Shown here in pieces: positions 49,312 through 58,236 of a stretch of 64,000 bases of DNA (positions are counted from its first letter, which is position 1; each line of letters begins with the position of its first letter). The position numbers were made by a program, and so were the translations under genes. Below the pieces are notes generated by a model. The model was given only the letters and a program-made list of their open reading frames with translations. It did not search any database and was not told the origin of the DNA. Origin of the DNA: Jonesia quinghaiensis DSM 15701 (GTDB lineage: Bacteria > Actinomycetota > Actinomycetes > Actinomycetales > Cellulomonadaceae). The stretch covers positions 302,607 to 366,606 of the forward strand of contig NZ_AUHN01000009.1 in NCBI RefSeq assembly GCF_000423205.1, in the 5' to 3' direction.

Positions 49312-50997
49312 TTATGCCCGCCCACGCATCGTGCGGTAGGTAGCAATAAGGGCGTTTGTTGACGCGTCTGCCGTGTACTCAGGGGTACCCTCAGCGGTGA
49401 GCATTGGCTCAAACTGAAGAGCCATTTGCTTGCCGAGTTCTACACCCCACTGGTCAAAGGCGTTGATTCCCCAGATGGCCGCTTGGGTGAAGGTGATGTG
49501 CTCGTACAGCGCCACCAATTGACCGAGAACTGATGGTGTCAGCTTCTCAGCAATGATGGAGTTGGTGGGCCGGTTACCGGGCATAACACGGTGAGGAATG
49601 ATGTCCTCCGCGGTACCTTCTGCACGAACCTCGTCAGCTGTTTTACCGAACGCGAGCGCAGCTGTTTGTGCGAAGTAGTTCGACATGAACAGGTCATGCA
49701 TGGAGCCTAGGTCGTGGTTGGGTTGAGCGAACCCAATGAAGTCAGCGGGTGTGAGCTTTGTGCCCTGGTGCAGCAACTGGTAGAAGGCGTGCTGCCCGTT
49801 TGTGCCTGGCTCACCCCAGAAAATCTCACCTGTTTGTACAGGGAAGCCGCCGGCGGATTCCGACACGGCTGTTCCGTCAACTCGCACGGACTTACCGTTG
49901 GACTCCATGGTGAGTTGTTGGAGGTATGCGGGGAAACGGACGAGGTACTGACTGTATGGCAGAACGGCCCGTGATGAGGTTCCGAAGAAGTTGTTGTACC
50001 AGACGTTCAGCAAGCCCATGAGGACTGGCACGTTCTGGGAGAACTCTGTGGTGCGGAAGTGTTCGTCCATGGTGTGGAAGCCAGCGAGCATTTCGCGGAA
50101 GTTCTGTGGCCCAACGGAGAGCATGAGTGCGAGGCCAACTGCGGAGTCGAAGGAGTAGCGCCCCCCTACCCAGTCCCAGAAACCAAACATGTTTGCGGTG
50201 TCGATACCGAACTCAGCAACGCGCTGGGCGTTGGTGGACACTGCAACGAAGTGTTTGGCAACAGCGGCTTCATCACCGTTGAATGCTTCAAGCAACCAGG
50301 TACGGGCTTGGCGCGCGTTGGTGAGTGTTTCTGCTGTGCCAAAGGTTTTGGAGGCCACAATAAAGAGCGTGGTTTCCAGGTTGATGCCGTTGACTTTTTC
50401 AAACACGTCGGTGGGGTCAATGTTTGACACAAACCGGCATTCGATGGCGCGGTCTGCGTAGTCGCGTAGGGCTTCGTAGGCCATCACTGGGCCAAGGTCT
50501 GACCCACCAATACCGATGTTGACGATGGTGTCGATACGTTTGCCGGAGTGGCCTACCCACTCACCGGAGCGTACTTTGTTGGCGAACGCTTCCATGCGGT
50601 CAAGAACGTCGTGAACGTCGTGGACAATGTCTTGCCCATCAACGGTGAGTTGCGCTTCGCGTGGGAGGCGGAGCGCGGTGTGGAGGACTGCACGGTCTTC
50701 GGTGATGTTGATGTGGTCGCCGCGGTACATTGCGTCGATTTTCTCGCGCAGACCTGCTGTTTCGGCGAGCGCTACGAGGCGTTCGACGGTGTCAGCGGTA
50801 ATGCGGTTCTTTGAGTAGTCCAGGATCAGATCGCCTGCGGTGGCGGTTAGTGTGGTTGCTCGTTGTGGGTCCTGTGCGAAGAGTTCACGCAGGTGGAGTG
50901 GTTCGATTCGCTGGTATTCCTCAGCGAGGGCTTGCCAAGCTGGTGTGCCAGTGATGTCGTATGGTGATGTGCTGTGGGTGTCGTGGCCGTGTGTCAC
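49312..50997 (-). CDS. pgi: Glucose-6-phosphate isomerase
   Basis: Interconverts glucose-6-phosphate and fructose-6-phosphate in glycolysis and gluconeogenesis. The 561-residue length and motifs are typical: [42 protein letters not shown] and [14 protein letters not shown]. The GTG start has GAGAGGA 5-6 nt upstream. It stands between two convergent or divergent units and seems to be a single gene. Confidence 0.97.
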   Translation of the reverse strand: MTHGHDTHSTSPYDITGTPAWQALAEEYQRIEPLHLRELFAQDPQRATTLTATAGDLILDYSKNRITADTVERLVALAETAGLREKIDAMYRGDHINITEDRAVLHTALRLPREAQLTVDGQDIVHDVHDVLDRMEAFANKVRSGEWVGHSGKRIDTIVNIGIGGSDLGPVMAYEALRDYADRAIECRFVSNIDPTDVFEKVNGINLETTLFIVASKTFGTAETLTNARQARTWLLEAFNGDEAAVAKHFVAVSTNAQRVAEFGIDTANMFGFWDWVGGRYSFDSAVGLALMLSVGPQNFREMLAGFHTMDEHFRTTEFSQNVPVLMGLLNVWYNNFFGTSSRAVLPYSQYLVRFPAYLQQLTMESNGKSVRVDGTAVSESAGGFPVQTGEIFWGEPGTNGQHAFYQLLHQGTKLTPADFIGFAQPNHDLGSMHDLFMSNYFAQTAALAFGKTADEVRAEGTAEDIIPHRVMPGNRPTNSIIAEKLTPSVLGQLVALYEHITFTQAAIWGINAFDQWGVELGKQMALQFEPMLTAEGTPEYTADASTNALIATYRTMRGRA

Positions 50998-51177
50998 GGA
51001 ATTCCTCTCCCGGTGGTGTGGTGTTCTCCTCTGAGAAGACTACTAGGTTGTGGTGTTGCGGCTTAGTGCCAAACGGCCCAGCGGGTCGAGGCCTGTGGCT
51101 TCACAATGGGGAGTGCGTACTATTAACGACTGTATTGCTTTACGCGGTAAATAATTTTTTGGTTGTACATTACGACT

Positions 51178-51576
51178 ATGACTTACGAAAATGCTCCCGC
51201 TGCCCAGCCAGCTTATGAAACTTCCAACCCGTTTCCTCATGGTTTTGTGGGCAAGCAACGCTCACCTATTGTGGTGTGGATCTTAGGCGTTGTGACCTTC
51301 GGTATTTATTGGCTTGTTTGGTACTACTTGGTGAATGAGGAAATCGCTCGTTCGGATTCACGTATTCAGGTGAACCCTGTTCTTGCTTTGCTGGCACAGC
51401 TGGTTCCTATCGTGAACTTGGTGAGCATTTACAACACGGGTGTCCGTATCAAGCAACTGCAGGGTTTTAATGGTGTACCTGAAACAGCCAGTGGAGGTTT
51501 CGGTATTTTGTGGACCTTCATCTTGACGATTATGCCTGCGTACTACCAGAGTGAACTGAACAAGATTTCTCGCTGA
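51178..51576 (+). CDS. DUF4234 membrane protein
   Basis: A 132-residue protein with three hydrophobic segments; VVTFGIYWLVWYYLVNEEI is the DUF4234 signature. Cytoplasmic-side start MTYENAPAAQPAYETSNPF is disordered. The ATG at 51178 has no clear ribosome site. Function unknown. A classic intrinsic terminator follows. Confidence 0.87.
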   Translation: MTYENAPAAQPAYETSNPFPHGFVGKQRSPIVVWILGVVTFGIYWLVWYYLVNEEIARSDSRIQVNPVLALLAQLVPIVNLVSIYNTGVRIKQLQGFNGVPETASGGFGILWTFILTIMPAYYQSELNKISR

Positions 51577-51590
51577 TAGCTTGAGGTTTT

Positions 51591-51633
51591 AACGTGTGGG
51601 CGGTGTCGTACTGACATCGCCCACACGTTTTTT
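51591..51633 (+). terminator. Intrinsic terminator after the DUF4234 gene
   Basis: A 17-bp stem with a 5-nt loop followed by TTTTTT. Confidence 0.93.
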
Positions 51634-51708
51634 AGCATGTCGTGTGTGAGCATCGCTGTGCAGGTGGAAGGCCTACTAGCGGGACAGTGTCAGGTAGGGT
51701 TGGCGACG

Positions 51709-52431
51709 ATGAAAAAGAGCCTGATCTCAACTTTTGTAGCCGTCGTTGCGATTGCCGGGTGGCTGATTGCCTCCGCTCTTGGCATCTCGCTTCCCTTTGA
51801 TGTTGGTGGTTCGCAGCCCAGTGGGGCTTATGTGGATGTCGCTGAGCAGCTTGATGAGTTGCCGGTGAAGGGCCGCGCCCCAAAGACGGGGTATTCGCGT
51901 GAGGAGTTTGGCCCTGCGTGGAAGGACGTTGACCGCAATGGGTGCGATACGCGCAATGATATTTTGCGCCGGGACCTTGAGGACTTGACGTACAAGGATG
52001 ACACCAAGGGGTGCGTTGTCGCCTCAGGGACGCTTGATGACTTGTACACCGGGACAACTATTGATTTTGTTCGCGGCCCTGACTCAGCGCAGGTACAGAT
52101 TGACCACGTCGTTGCCTTGTCCGATGCGTGGCAGAAGGGCGCGCAGCAGCTTAGCAAAACTGAGCGTGAAGCGCTCGCGAATGATCCATTGAACCTCTTC
52201 GCTTCGCAGGGGCGCGCTAACTCCCAAAAGGGTGACGGCGATGCTGCGACCTGGCTGCCGTCGAACAAGGACTTTCGCTGCCAGTATGTGGCGACCCAGG
52301 TTGCTGTGAAGTCGAAGTATTCGTTGTGGGTGACTGCGGCGGAAAAAGAGGCCATCAGCGATGTGTTGTCTGGTTGCACGGGTGATGTTCCGTGGGCTGA
52401 TCCGGTACCTGAGCCTGGGGTTTCTCGTTAA
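51709..52431 (+). CDS. Secreted or membrane-anchored HNH-family nuclease
   Basis: A 240-residue protein with an N-terminal membrane helix (about 7-25) and the HNH/DUF1524 nuclease domain. Visible are DRNGCDTRNDILRRDL (75-90), the catalytic-type QIDHVVALSDAW (D132, H133), NDPLNL (158-163) and KGDGDAATWLPSN. Cysteines at 79, 102 and 191 could pair outside the cell. Such exported nucleases are thought to serve DNA scavenging or defence. I chose the ATG at 51709 because a signal segment then begins properly. Confidence 0.87.
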   Translation: MKKSLISTFVAVVAIAGWLIASALGISLPFDVGGSQPSGAYVDVAEQLDELPVKGRAPKTGYSREEFGPAWKDVDRNGCDTRNDILRRDLEDLTYKDDTKGCVVASGTLDDLYTGTTIDFVRGPDSAQVQIDHVVALSDAWQKGAQQLSKTEREALANDPLNLFASQGRANSQKGDGDAATWLPSNKDFRCQYVATQVAVKSKYSLWVTAAEKEAISDVLSGCTGDVPWADPVPEPGVSR

Positions 52432-52455
52432 GTTAACGCCCTCACACCGCACCAC

Positions 52456-52495
52456 ACACAAGCCTGTATCGATTAATTTCGATACAGGCTTGTGT
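52456..52495. terminator. Hairpin between the nuclease and ars genes
   Basis: A perfect 17-bp stem with a 6-nt loop (TTAATT). It can end the nuclease transcript, and its AT-rich centre (ATCGATTAATTTCGAT) is also of the ArsR-operator type, 57 bp before the Acr3 start. Confidence 0.75.
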
Positions 52496-52551
52496 CGCGC
52501 ATAGATGGATGTCAATATAGAGGAGAATCAATACAGCGACCTCGGAGCGTC

Positions 52552-53688
52552 ATGACGTCCACAGCAGCTGCACCTGCAGCGAAACTCTCCACACTCGACC
52601 GATGGCTTCCCGTGTGGATTGGCCTAGCCATGGTGGGGGGCATAGCCCTCTCGCACATCGTGCCCCAACTCTCAGACCTGCTCACAGCAATGGAAATTGG
52701 CGGAATATCGCTACCCATCGCACTGGGACTACTCATCATGATGTACCCCGTCTTAGCGAAAGTACGCTACGACAAAGTCGCCGAAGTCACCGGTGACCGT
52801 AAACTCCTTGTTCAATCCATTGTGTTGAACTGGCTGGTCGGGCCAGCGCTCATGTTCGCACTCGCCTGGATTTTTCTGCCCGACCTCCCCGAATACCGCA
52901 CCGGGTTAATCATTGTTGGCCTCGCCCGATGCATCGCCATGGTGATCATCTGGAACGACCTCGCCTGCGGCGACCGAGAAGCAGCAGCGGTACTCGTTGC
53001 TATTAACTCCGTGTTCCAAATATTCGCGTTCTCTGTTCTCGGTTGGTTCTACCTCAGCGTCCTGCCCGGCTGGCTAGGCCTCGACGCAGGCGGGCTCGAC
53101 GTTTCCATGGGCAAAATAGCCATCAACGTACTCATCTTCCTTGGGGTGCCCCTCGCCGCTGGCTTCGCGTCACGCATCATCGGTGAACGCACAAAAGGCC
53201 GCACCTGGTACAACAACACCTTCATTCCACGCATCAGCCCATGGGCGCTGTACGGATTGCTCTTCACCATCGTGTTGCTCTTCGCTCTCCAAGGCGAACA
53301 GATCACCAACCGCCCACTTGATGTGGCCCGCATCGCGCTCCCCCTCCTGGTGTACTTCGCCCTGATGTGGACCATCGGCATGATCTCCGGTCGTGTCTCC
53401 GGCTTAGGGTACGCACGCTCAACCACCCTGGCCTTCACCGCAGCTGGCAACAACTTCGAACTGGCCATCGCGGTAGCGATCGGAACATTCGGGGCAACCT
53501 CCGGCCAAGCCCTCGCCGGCGTCGTTGGCCCGCTCATTGAAGTACCAGTTCTTGTTGGACTTGTTTACGTTTCACTATGGGCCAGGCGCCGTTGGTTCGC
53601 CGATGAACCAACGAGTGCCGAGCACAACACCCCAACGGGGTCATCAGACCCCAGCACCCCACCCACCCCGAAAGTTGGTGCACCATGA
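52552..53688 (+). CDS. acr3: Acr3-type arsenite efflux permease
   Basis: Pumps arsenite out of the cell. The 378-residue protein has about ten membrane helices, with ARCIAMVIIWNDLACGD carrying the essential cysteine of Acr3 and FTAAGNNFELAIAVAIGTFG typical of the bile-acid/arsenite permease fold. ATG 52552 (MTSTAAAP) has CGGAG 5 nt upstream. Its stop overlaps the ArsR-ArsC start, so the ars genes form an operon. Confidence 0.94.
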   Translation: MTSTAAAPAAKLSTLDRWLPVWIGLAMVGGIALSHIVPQLSDLLTAMEIGGISLPIALGLLIMMYPVLAKVRYDKVAEVTGDRKLLVQSIVLNWLVGPALMFALAWIFLPDLPEYRTGLIIVGLARCIAMVIIWNDLACGDREAAAVLVAINSVFQIFAFSVLGWFYLSVLPGWLGLDAGGLDVSMGKIAINVLIFLGVPLAAGFASRIIGERTKGRTWYNNTFIPRISPWALYGLLFTIVLLFALQGEQITNRPLDVARIALPLLVYFALMWTIGMISGRVSGLGYARSTTLAFTAAGNNFELAIAVAIGTFGATSGQALAGVVGPLIEVPVLVGLVYVSLWARRRWFADEPTSAEHNTPTGSSDPSTPPTPKVGAP

Positions 53689-54689
53689 CCGCGACCATCC
53701 CACCCGTCGAAGCCAACGCTGAGGCGTGCGCAGCAACCCCAGCCAACAAAGCGCTCCCCCACGAAACAGCCACACCGCTGGCAGCGCTCCTCAAAGCAGC
53801 AGCAGACCCATTGCGGTTGCGGATTTTGTCACTCATCACAGCTTCCACACCCCCTGAAGCCTGCGTATGCGACTTCCTCGAACTTGACGACGTCTCCCAA
53901 CCCACCGTGTCGCACCACCTGAAAGTTTTGCGAGACGCCGGGCTCGTAACATCACAGCGCCGAGGCACCTGGGTGTACTACCGCATAGCACCCCAATTTC
54001 TTGCGCCAGTGACCGGGCTACTCGAAGGATTCAGTCACGTTCTGCTCGACCACGCACCAGACCCACACGCGGATGGCTTGGCGAACGTGGAATCAGCACT
54101 GGACCGCATGACCGAACGACTCGCCGTTGCGCACCCGCAGGTCAGCGGTGACCTTGTGGCGCACATCGTGCGAGAATCCTACGCAGGTCTCGCCCGCAAA
54201 GCATCCATCAAAGCGCACCTCGTACCCCTGTCAGAACACTTTGCTAGGCAACGCCTCCAAGACGTTTCCCGTGACAAAACCGCCACCACAACACCGCAAG
54301 TACTGTTCGTATGCACCCAAAACGCTGGGCGCTCCCAACTCGCAGCAGCACTAACCCGCCTCCACGGCGGAGACCGCATCGTTGTGCGATCAGCAGGGTC
54401 AGCACCCGCATCTCAGATCCACCCACACGTTCGAGACGAACTTGCCACCATCGACGCCCCGTTTGAAGACGCATTCCCCAAACCACTCACCGACGATGCC
54501 GTCCGGGCAGCAGATGTTGTCATCACCATGGGCTGCGGTGACGTGTGCCCCATCATCCCCGGTGTGAGCTACGAAGACTGGCCGGTAGGTGACCCAGCAC
54601 TTGCATCCCGCGAAGGCGTCGCCGCCATCCGGGCAGATATCGACGCACGAGTCACCGAATTACTTCAACGCCTGGGCGTCACCCCTTAA
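53685..54689 (+). CDS. ArsR-ArsC fusion: arsenic repressor plus arsenate reductase
   Basis: A 334-residue three-part protein. Residues 30-115 are an ArsR winged helix with the metalloid-binding CVC (C60, C62) and SQPTVSHHLKVLRDAGLV. Residues 125-195 are a helical bundle found in front of some ArsC proteins. Residues 205-334 are a low-molecular-weight-phosphatase-type arsenate reductase with the P-loop CTQNAGRS (C210, R216). The fusion would sense arsenite and reduce arsenate in one chain. It overlaps acr3 by ATGA. Confidence 0.93.
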   Translation: MTATIPPVEANAEACAATPANKALPHETATPLAALLKAAADPLRLRILSLITASTPPEACVCDFLELDDVSQPTVSHHLKVLRDAGLVTSQRRGTWVYYRIAPQFLAPVTGLLEGFSHVLLDHAPDPHADGLANVESALDRMTERLAVAHPQVSGDLVAHIVRESYAGLARKASIKAHLVPLSEHFARQRLQDVSRDKTATTTPQVLFVCTQNAGRSQLAAALTRLHGGDRIVVRSAGSAPASQIHPHVRDELATIDAPFEDAFPKPLTDDAVRAADVVITMGCGDVCPIIPGVSYEDWPVGDPALASREGVAAIRADIDARVTELLQRLGVTP

Positions 54690-54749
54690 CGTCAATGTCT
54701 CTCCCGCGGTGTGCACCAACCGGCGCACACCACCTGTGAAAGGAAAAGT

Positions 54750-55166
54750 ATGTCCGCGAAACCCTCAGCTCTCTTTGTCTGCGTCCACAACGCTGGCCGC
54801 TCCCAAATGGCCGCCGGGTTCCTGCGCCACTTCGGTGGCGACAACGTTGAGGTTCGATCAGCCGGCTCAGCCCCTGCCGAACACATCAACCCCATCGCCG
54901 TTGAAGCGATGGCTGAACTTGGCATCGACATCACCGCCGAGCAACCCAAAGTACTCACCACCGACGCCGTTCAGGCCTCCGATGTTGTGATCACCATGGG
55001 TTGCGGGGACGCCTGCCCAATCTTCCCCGGCAAACGCTACGAAGACTGGAAACTTGAGGACCCAGCTGGCCAAGGCATCGAATCAGTGCGCCCTATCCGC
55101 GACGACATCAAAGACCGTATTTTGACGCTCCTGAGCGAACTGGGTGTTGAGGCCGCCAACGTTTAA
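54750..55166 (+). CDS. arsC: Arsenate reductase / arsenate-mycothiol transferase
   Basis: A 138-residue phosphatase-fold ArsC with the P-loop CVHNAGRS (C11, R17) and ITMGCGDACPIFPGKRYEDW. It resembles the ArsC half of the preceding fusion, so the operon carries two reductases. Actinobacterial enzymes of this type use mycothiol; C and D-P loop pattern fit but do not prove it. ATG 54750 follows AAAGGA. Last gene of the ars operon. Confidence 0.92.
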   Translation: MSAKPSALFVCVHNAGRSQMAAGFLRHFGGDNVEVRSAGSAPAEHINPIAVEAMAELGIDITAEQPKVLTTDAVQASDVVITMGCGDACPIFPGKRYEDWKLEDPAGQGIESVRPIRDDIKDRILTLLSELGVEAANV

Positions 55167-55237
55167 TCCCGGACATAAGTGGGGGCGAAGTAACCTTTTC
55201 ACTCGTCATGAAACGGCCGCAAGCTAACACCGCATAC

Positions 55238-55278
55238 GGGTGGGGGCGAAGACTGAGATCCAGTCTTCGCCCCCACCC
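55238..55278. terminator. Terminator of the ars operon
   Basis: An 18-bp perfect stem with a 5-nt loop. A partial copy of its left arm (GTGGGGGCGAAG) lies at about 55180. Confidence 0.88.
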
Positions 55279-55291
55279 ATACCCCGAAGAT

Positions 55292-55642
55292 CTATATGTT
55301 CCTAGCACGCTTATTTGCAGCCATACCAGCGCCGACGATGAGCACAAGAACAGAAAAATAACCGGCCAATGTCACGACATCAAGAAGCATGTCAGGCAAT
55401 GAGGCAGCCATCATCGCACCTAGAGCCCCCGCACAAGTTATCGAGACAATTCCACCTGTCATGAAAAATGGGTAGGCAGCTCTGTGCCCCTGTTTCCACG
55501 CTTGTTCACTCTTCCTCGTATGCTGCGTTCTTATCCCCATCACACTGTTTGGCTTCAACCACCCTGTACGAATGCCGTGCACAGCAACCCAACAAGCCAC
55601 CGCTAACGTCAAAAAACCTAACATGGGTGGAATATAGGTCAT
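55292..55642 (-). CDS. SdpI-family membrane protein
   Basis: A 116-residue protein with three or four hydrophobic segments and the SdpI pattern NSVMGIRTQHTRKSEQAWKQGHR. In Bacillus SdpI gives immunity to the SDP toxin, but many homologues have unknown roles. ATG 55642 with GGAGG 6 nt upstream. Divergent, 31 bp apart, from the next small gene. Confidence 0.85.
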   Translation of the reverse strand: MTYIPPMLGFLTLAVACWVAVHGIRTGWLKPNSVMGIRTQHTRKSEQAWKQGHRAAYPFFMTGGIVSITCAGALGAMMAASLPDMLLDVVTLAGYFSVLVLIVGAGMAANKRARNI

Positions 55643-55673
55643 TACGGCCTCCATTGACGTACTGTGCGAGGCC

Positions 55674-56042
55674 TTGGATTACACATTTTTAACGGACCAC
55701 GCAGAAAACGCTATAACTTTTTTTACCCGCCTGCTTCCAGAACTCTCAGCACCCTCGCGGTTCCAGCTTGCTCAATACCTCTCGAGCCAACTAGGGCAGA
55801 GTATGTGCCACTTGCCTGGAGCATCTGCGTTGAATGCTCGGATCATGGCTGAAGCTTCGATGCTCCTTACTCAAGAGCTTGCTGACGCCATGGAGGACTT
55901 TTCCTACCTCAGCGCCAGCGCGAGCCCGGATGGAGCAGTGGATGATGCGGTCGCTCACCGTGTCGCTGCGGTGGCCTTACTATTTCGTCAGGCCCATCAG
56001 AACCTGCTGACCGAAGAGCCACATTTACCGACAGCACAGTGA
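55674..56042 (+). CDS. Small helical protein, unknown function
   Basis: Predicted 122-residue, mainly helical protein without signal peptide or membrane segment. It would start with TTG, and only AGG near the start supports it. Composition and codon use look normal. I do not recognise it. It is divergent from the SdpI gene; a shared regulator is possible but not visible. Confidence 0.5.
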   Translation: MDYTFLTDHAENAITFFTRLLPELSAPSRFQLAQYLSSQLGQSMCHLPGASALNARIMAEASMLLTQELADAMEDFSYLSASASPDGAVDDAVAHRVAAVALLFRQAHQNLLTEEPHLPTAQ

Positions 56043-56072
56043 GGCATTGGCACCGATTAAACTGTGGTTGGT

Positions 56073-56387
56073 TTAGCCAGCCCAAGCGATGAGGTGGACG
56101 AGGCCCAGGGTGCTCAGTGAGCACAGGAAAGTTTGGTCGTCGCTGATGTCGATGCTCCCGGCGCGTGAATCGGTGGCGAGAAGATCACTCTGGTAAGCCA
56201 TGCGCGCTTTGCGGGCCGCCTTGCCGTCAAGCCACTGGTAGCCGGGGATCAAGGACTCAATCAGTTCGGTGTGGGTGTTTCCGAAGGTGGGGCCGTGGTT
56301 TGTCAGCATGGCCAGTGTCCACGCGACGTCTTCAACGGGCTGAATGGGGTTCATGGGGCGTGGTGACGCTTCTGTGATGACCGACAT
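56073..56387 (-). CDS. Small protein, unknown function
   Basis: A 104-residue protein, probably helical, with no membrane segment. ATG follows AGGAGA 6 nt upstream, a good ribosome site. Not recognised. It is convergent with the preceding gene, separated by 30 bp. Confidence 0.65.
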   Translation of the reverse strand: MSVITEASPRPMNPIQPVEDVAWTLAMLTNHGPTFGNTHTELIESLIPGYQWLDGKAARKARMAYQSDLLATDSRAGSIDISDDQTFLCSLSTLGLVHLIAWAG

Positions 56388-56511
56388 CTGCTGCTCTCCT
56401 GTTGTTATGCGGAGTGATGCTTCCGACCGTTCTTCTCTGCGTTACGCATCCAACGCTGCGGTGACTGTGCGCGAGTATTCCACCGCGGCGTTGGAAGCAC
56501 ACCATTACTTT

Positions 56512-56550
56512 CCCCCTAAACAAACTTGGCAAGCAAGTTACTTTAGGGGG
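56512..56550. repeat. Compound hairpin next to a promoter
   Basis: Outer arms CCCCCTAAA/TTTAGGGGG and inner AACTTG/CAAGTT arms with a 5-nt loop and two unpaired positions. It abuts the -35 box of a + strand promoter candidate. Confidence 0.65.
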
Positions 56551-56551
56551 G

Positions 56552-56580
56552 TTGACACACCGTCAGATCGAGTTTATTTT
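56552..56580 (+). promoter_or_regulatory. Consensus-like vegetative promoter candidate
   Basis: TTGACA (56552-56557), 17-bp spacer, TATTTT (56575-56580). It points into the 3' end of the minus-strand GH51 gene, so it would make antisense RNA unless a small transcript ends early. Confidence 0.5.
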
Positions 56581-56618
56581 ACGCACTAAACAATTCGACC
56601 GGCTGATCAGGTAACGGA

Positions 56619-58139
56619 TTATTCGAGCCCTAGGGACACCGTCACGTAGGAGTGCGCAGGCAGGTCAACCTCGAGCCCACCAGCGACGCGGCGCACCCCA
56701 TCCCAGGCTTTCGGGGCTACCGCATCCGGCGCATCGGGGGTGTTGTGGTCCCGCACGTCGCCCGCTGTCAAAATTCGCGCGCCAATGTCCGCAAAAGCGC
56801 GTCCTCGCAGGTCAAGCGTGACGGTGCGCGCTTCGCTGAGGTCCAGGTTCGACAGCGAAATCAGTGCGCTGTTGTCTTTTGTTGACGCTGAGGCAGACAG
56901 CGCTGGAAGCTTTTTGTCGCCGATTTTCCGTGGCTCTGGCGCGTCTTTGGCAACGACATCGAGCACGTGTGCGTCATGGTGGGCGGTGTTCATTTCGAAC
57001 ACGTGGTAGGTCGGGGTGAGAACGAGGGCCCCGGTGTCTGGGTCGGTGAGGATCATCGCTTGGAGCACGTTAACGGTTTGGGCAATGTTCGCCATGAAGA
57101 GCCGGTCTGCGTACTTACCGAAGATGTCAAAGTGCACTGAGGCGACAAGTGCGTCACGCATCGTGTTTTGTTGGTAGAGGAAACCAGGGTTGGTTCCTTC
57201 TTCAACCTGCCACCAGGTGCCCCACTCGTCCAGAACCAGCCCAATAGTTTTGCATGGGTCGTAGTGGTCCATGATGGTGGTGTGACGCTTGAGTAGGGTG
57301 TCGATGTGCCAGGCGTTGGCCATTGTTGCGTAGTACTCGTCTTCAGTGAAGACGGTGGCTTTGCCTTTGTTTTCCCACTCCGCAGACATCGTGTAGTAGT
57401 GCAGTGAGATGGCTTGGTATGGGCTGGCAACACCAGCTGAGTTGCAGCCAACACAGCCCACGGATTTCATGAGTGTTTCAGTCCACCCGAAGTCGTCCAC
57501 GTTGGCTCCAGCGGCGATGCGGTAGAGCTTGTTGTCTCCGTGGTCGCGCAGGAACGTGGCGTATTGGCGGGCGAGGTCACCGTAGGCTTGTGCGGTCATG
57601 TTACCGCCGCAGCCCCAGGCTTCGTTTCCGATACCCCAGTAAGGTACTTTCCACGGCTCTTCGCGGCCGTTTTCTTTGCGCAAGCGGACCATCGGTGAGT
57701 CACCGTCACGGGTCAGGTATTCCACCCATTCGCTCATTTCGCGAACAGTGCCGGACCCCACGTTCCCGTTGACGTACGCCTCGGTGCCGAGCAGTTCGAC
57801 GAGGTCCATGAACTCGTGCGTGCCGAAGTGGTTGTTTTCTTCGACGTTGCCCCAGTGGGTGTTGACCATGCGGGGGCGGTGTTCGCGCGGGCCGATTCCG
57901 TCTTTCCAGTGGTATTCATCGGCAAAGCACCCCCCTGGCCAACGCAGGTTGGGGATGTTCAGGGCCCGTAGCGCGTCAACGACGTCACTGCGGATGCCAC
58001 GTTCGTTGGGAATGTCTGAGTCTTCTCCCACCCAGAACCCGCCGTAGATGCAGCGGCCAAGGTGTTCTGCGAAGTGGCCGTAGAGGTGGCGCGATTGGAC
58101 TGCACCGGGAAGGTCGAGGTTGATGACGTAGGTGGTCAT
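56619..58139 (-). CDS. abfA: Alpha-L-arabinofuranosidase, GH51 family
   Basis: Removes alpha-linked arabinofuranose from arabinan or arabinoxylan oligosaccharides in the cytoplasm. The 506-residue protein has acid/base E173 ([11 protein letters not shown]) and nucleophile E305 ([10 protein letters not shown]), and [19 protein letters not shown] is typical. ATG 58139 has AAAGGAG 5 nt upstream. It is divergent from the GH127 gene with a perfect palindrome between them. No signal peptide and no transporter nearby. Confidence 0.95.
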   Translation of the reverse strand: MTTYVINLDLPGAVQSRHLYGHFAEHLGRCIYGGFWVGEDSDIPNERGIRSDVVDALRALNIPNLRWPGGCFADEYHWKDGIGPREHRPRMVNTHWGNVEENNHFGTHEFMDLVELLGTEAYVNGNVGSGTVREMSEWVEYLTRDGDSPMVRLRKENGREEPWKVPYWGIGNEAWGCGGNMTAQAYGDLARQYATFLRDHGDNKLYRIAAGANVDDFGWTETLMKSVGCVGCNSAGVASPYQAISLHYYTMSAEWENKGKATVFTEDEYYATMANAWHIDTLLKRHTTIMDHYDPCKTIGLVLDEWGTWWQVEEGTNPGFLYQQNTMRDALVASVHFDIFGKYADRLFMANIAQTVNVLQAMILTDPDTGALVLTPTYHVFEMNTAHHDAHVLDVVAKDAPEPRKIGDKKLPALSASASTKDNSALISLSNLDLSEARTVTLDLRGRAFADIGARILTAGDVRDHNTPDAPDAVAPKAWDGVRRVAGGLEVDLPAHSYVTVSLGLE

Positions 58140-58172
58140 GACAGCTCCTTTGCTTGGGTCTTCACACACCAA

Positions 58173-58186
58173 GTAAATCGATTTAC
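58173..58186. promoter_or_regulatory. Palindromic LacI-type operator of the arabinan module
   Basis: GTAAATCGATTTAC, a perfect 14-bp palindrome with a CG centre, in the 97-bp gap between the divergent GH51 and GH127 starts. The LacI gene downstream is the likely binder. Confidence 0.8.
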
Positions 58187-58236
58187 AATCGTCTTGTCCA
58201 GACCCAATTTTTATTACTCACTTGCTGGAGGCATCG

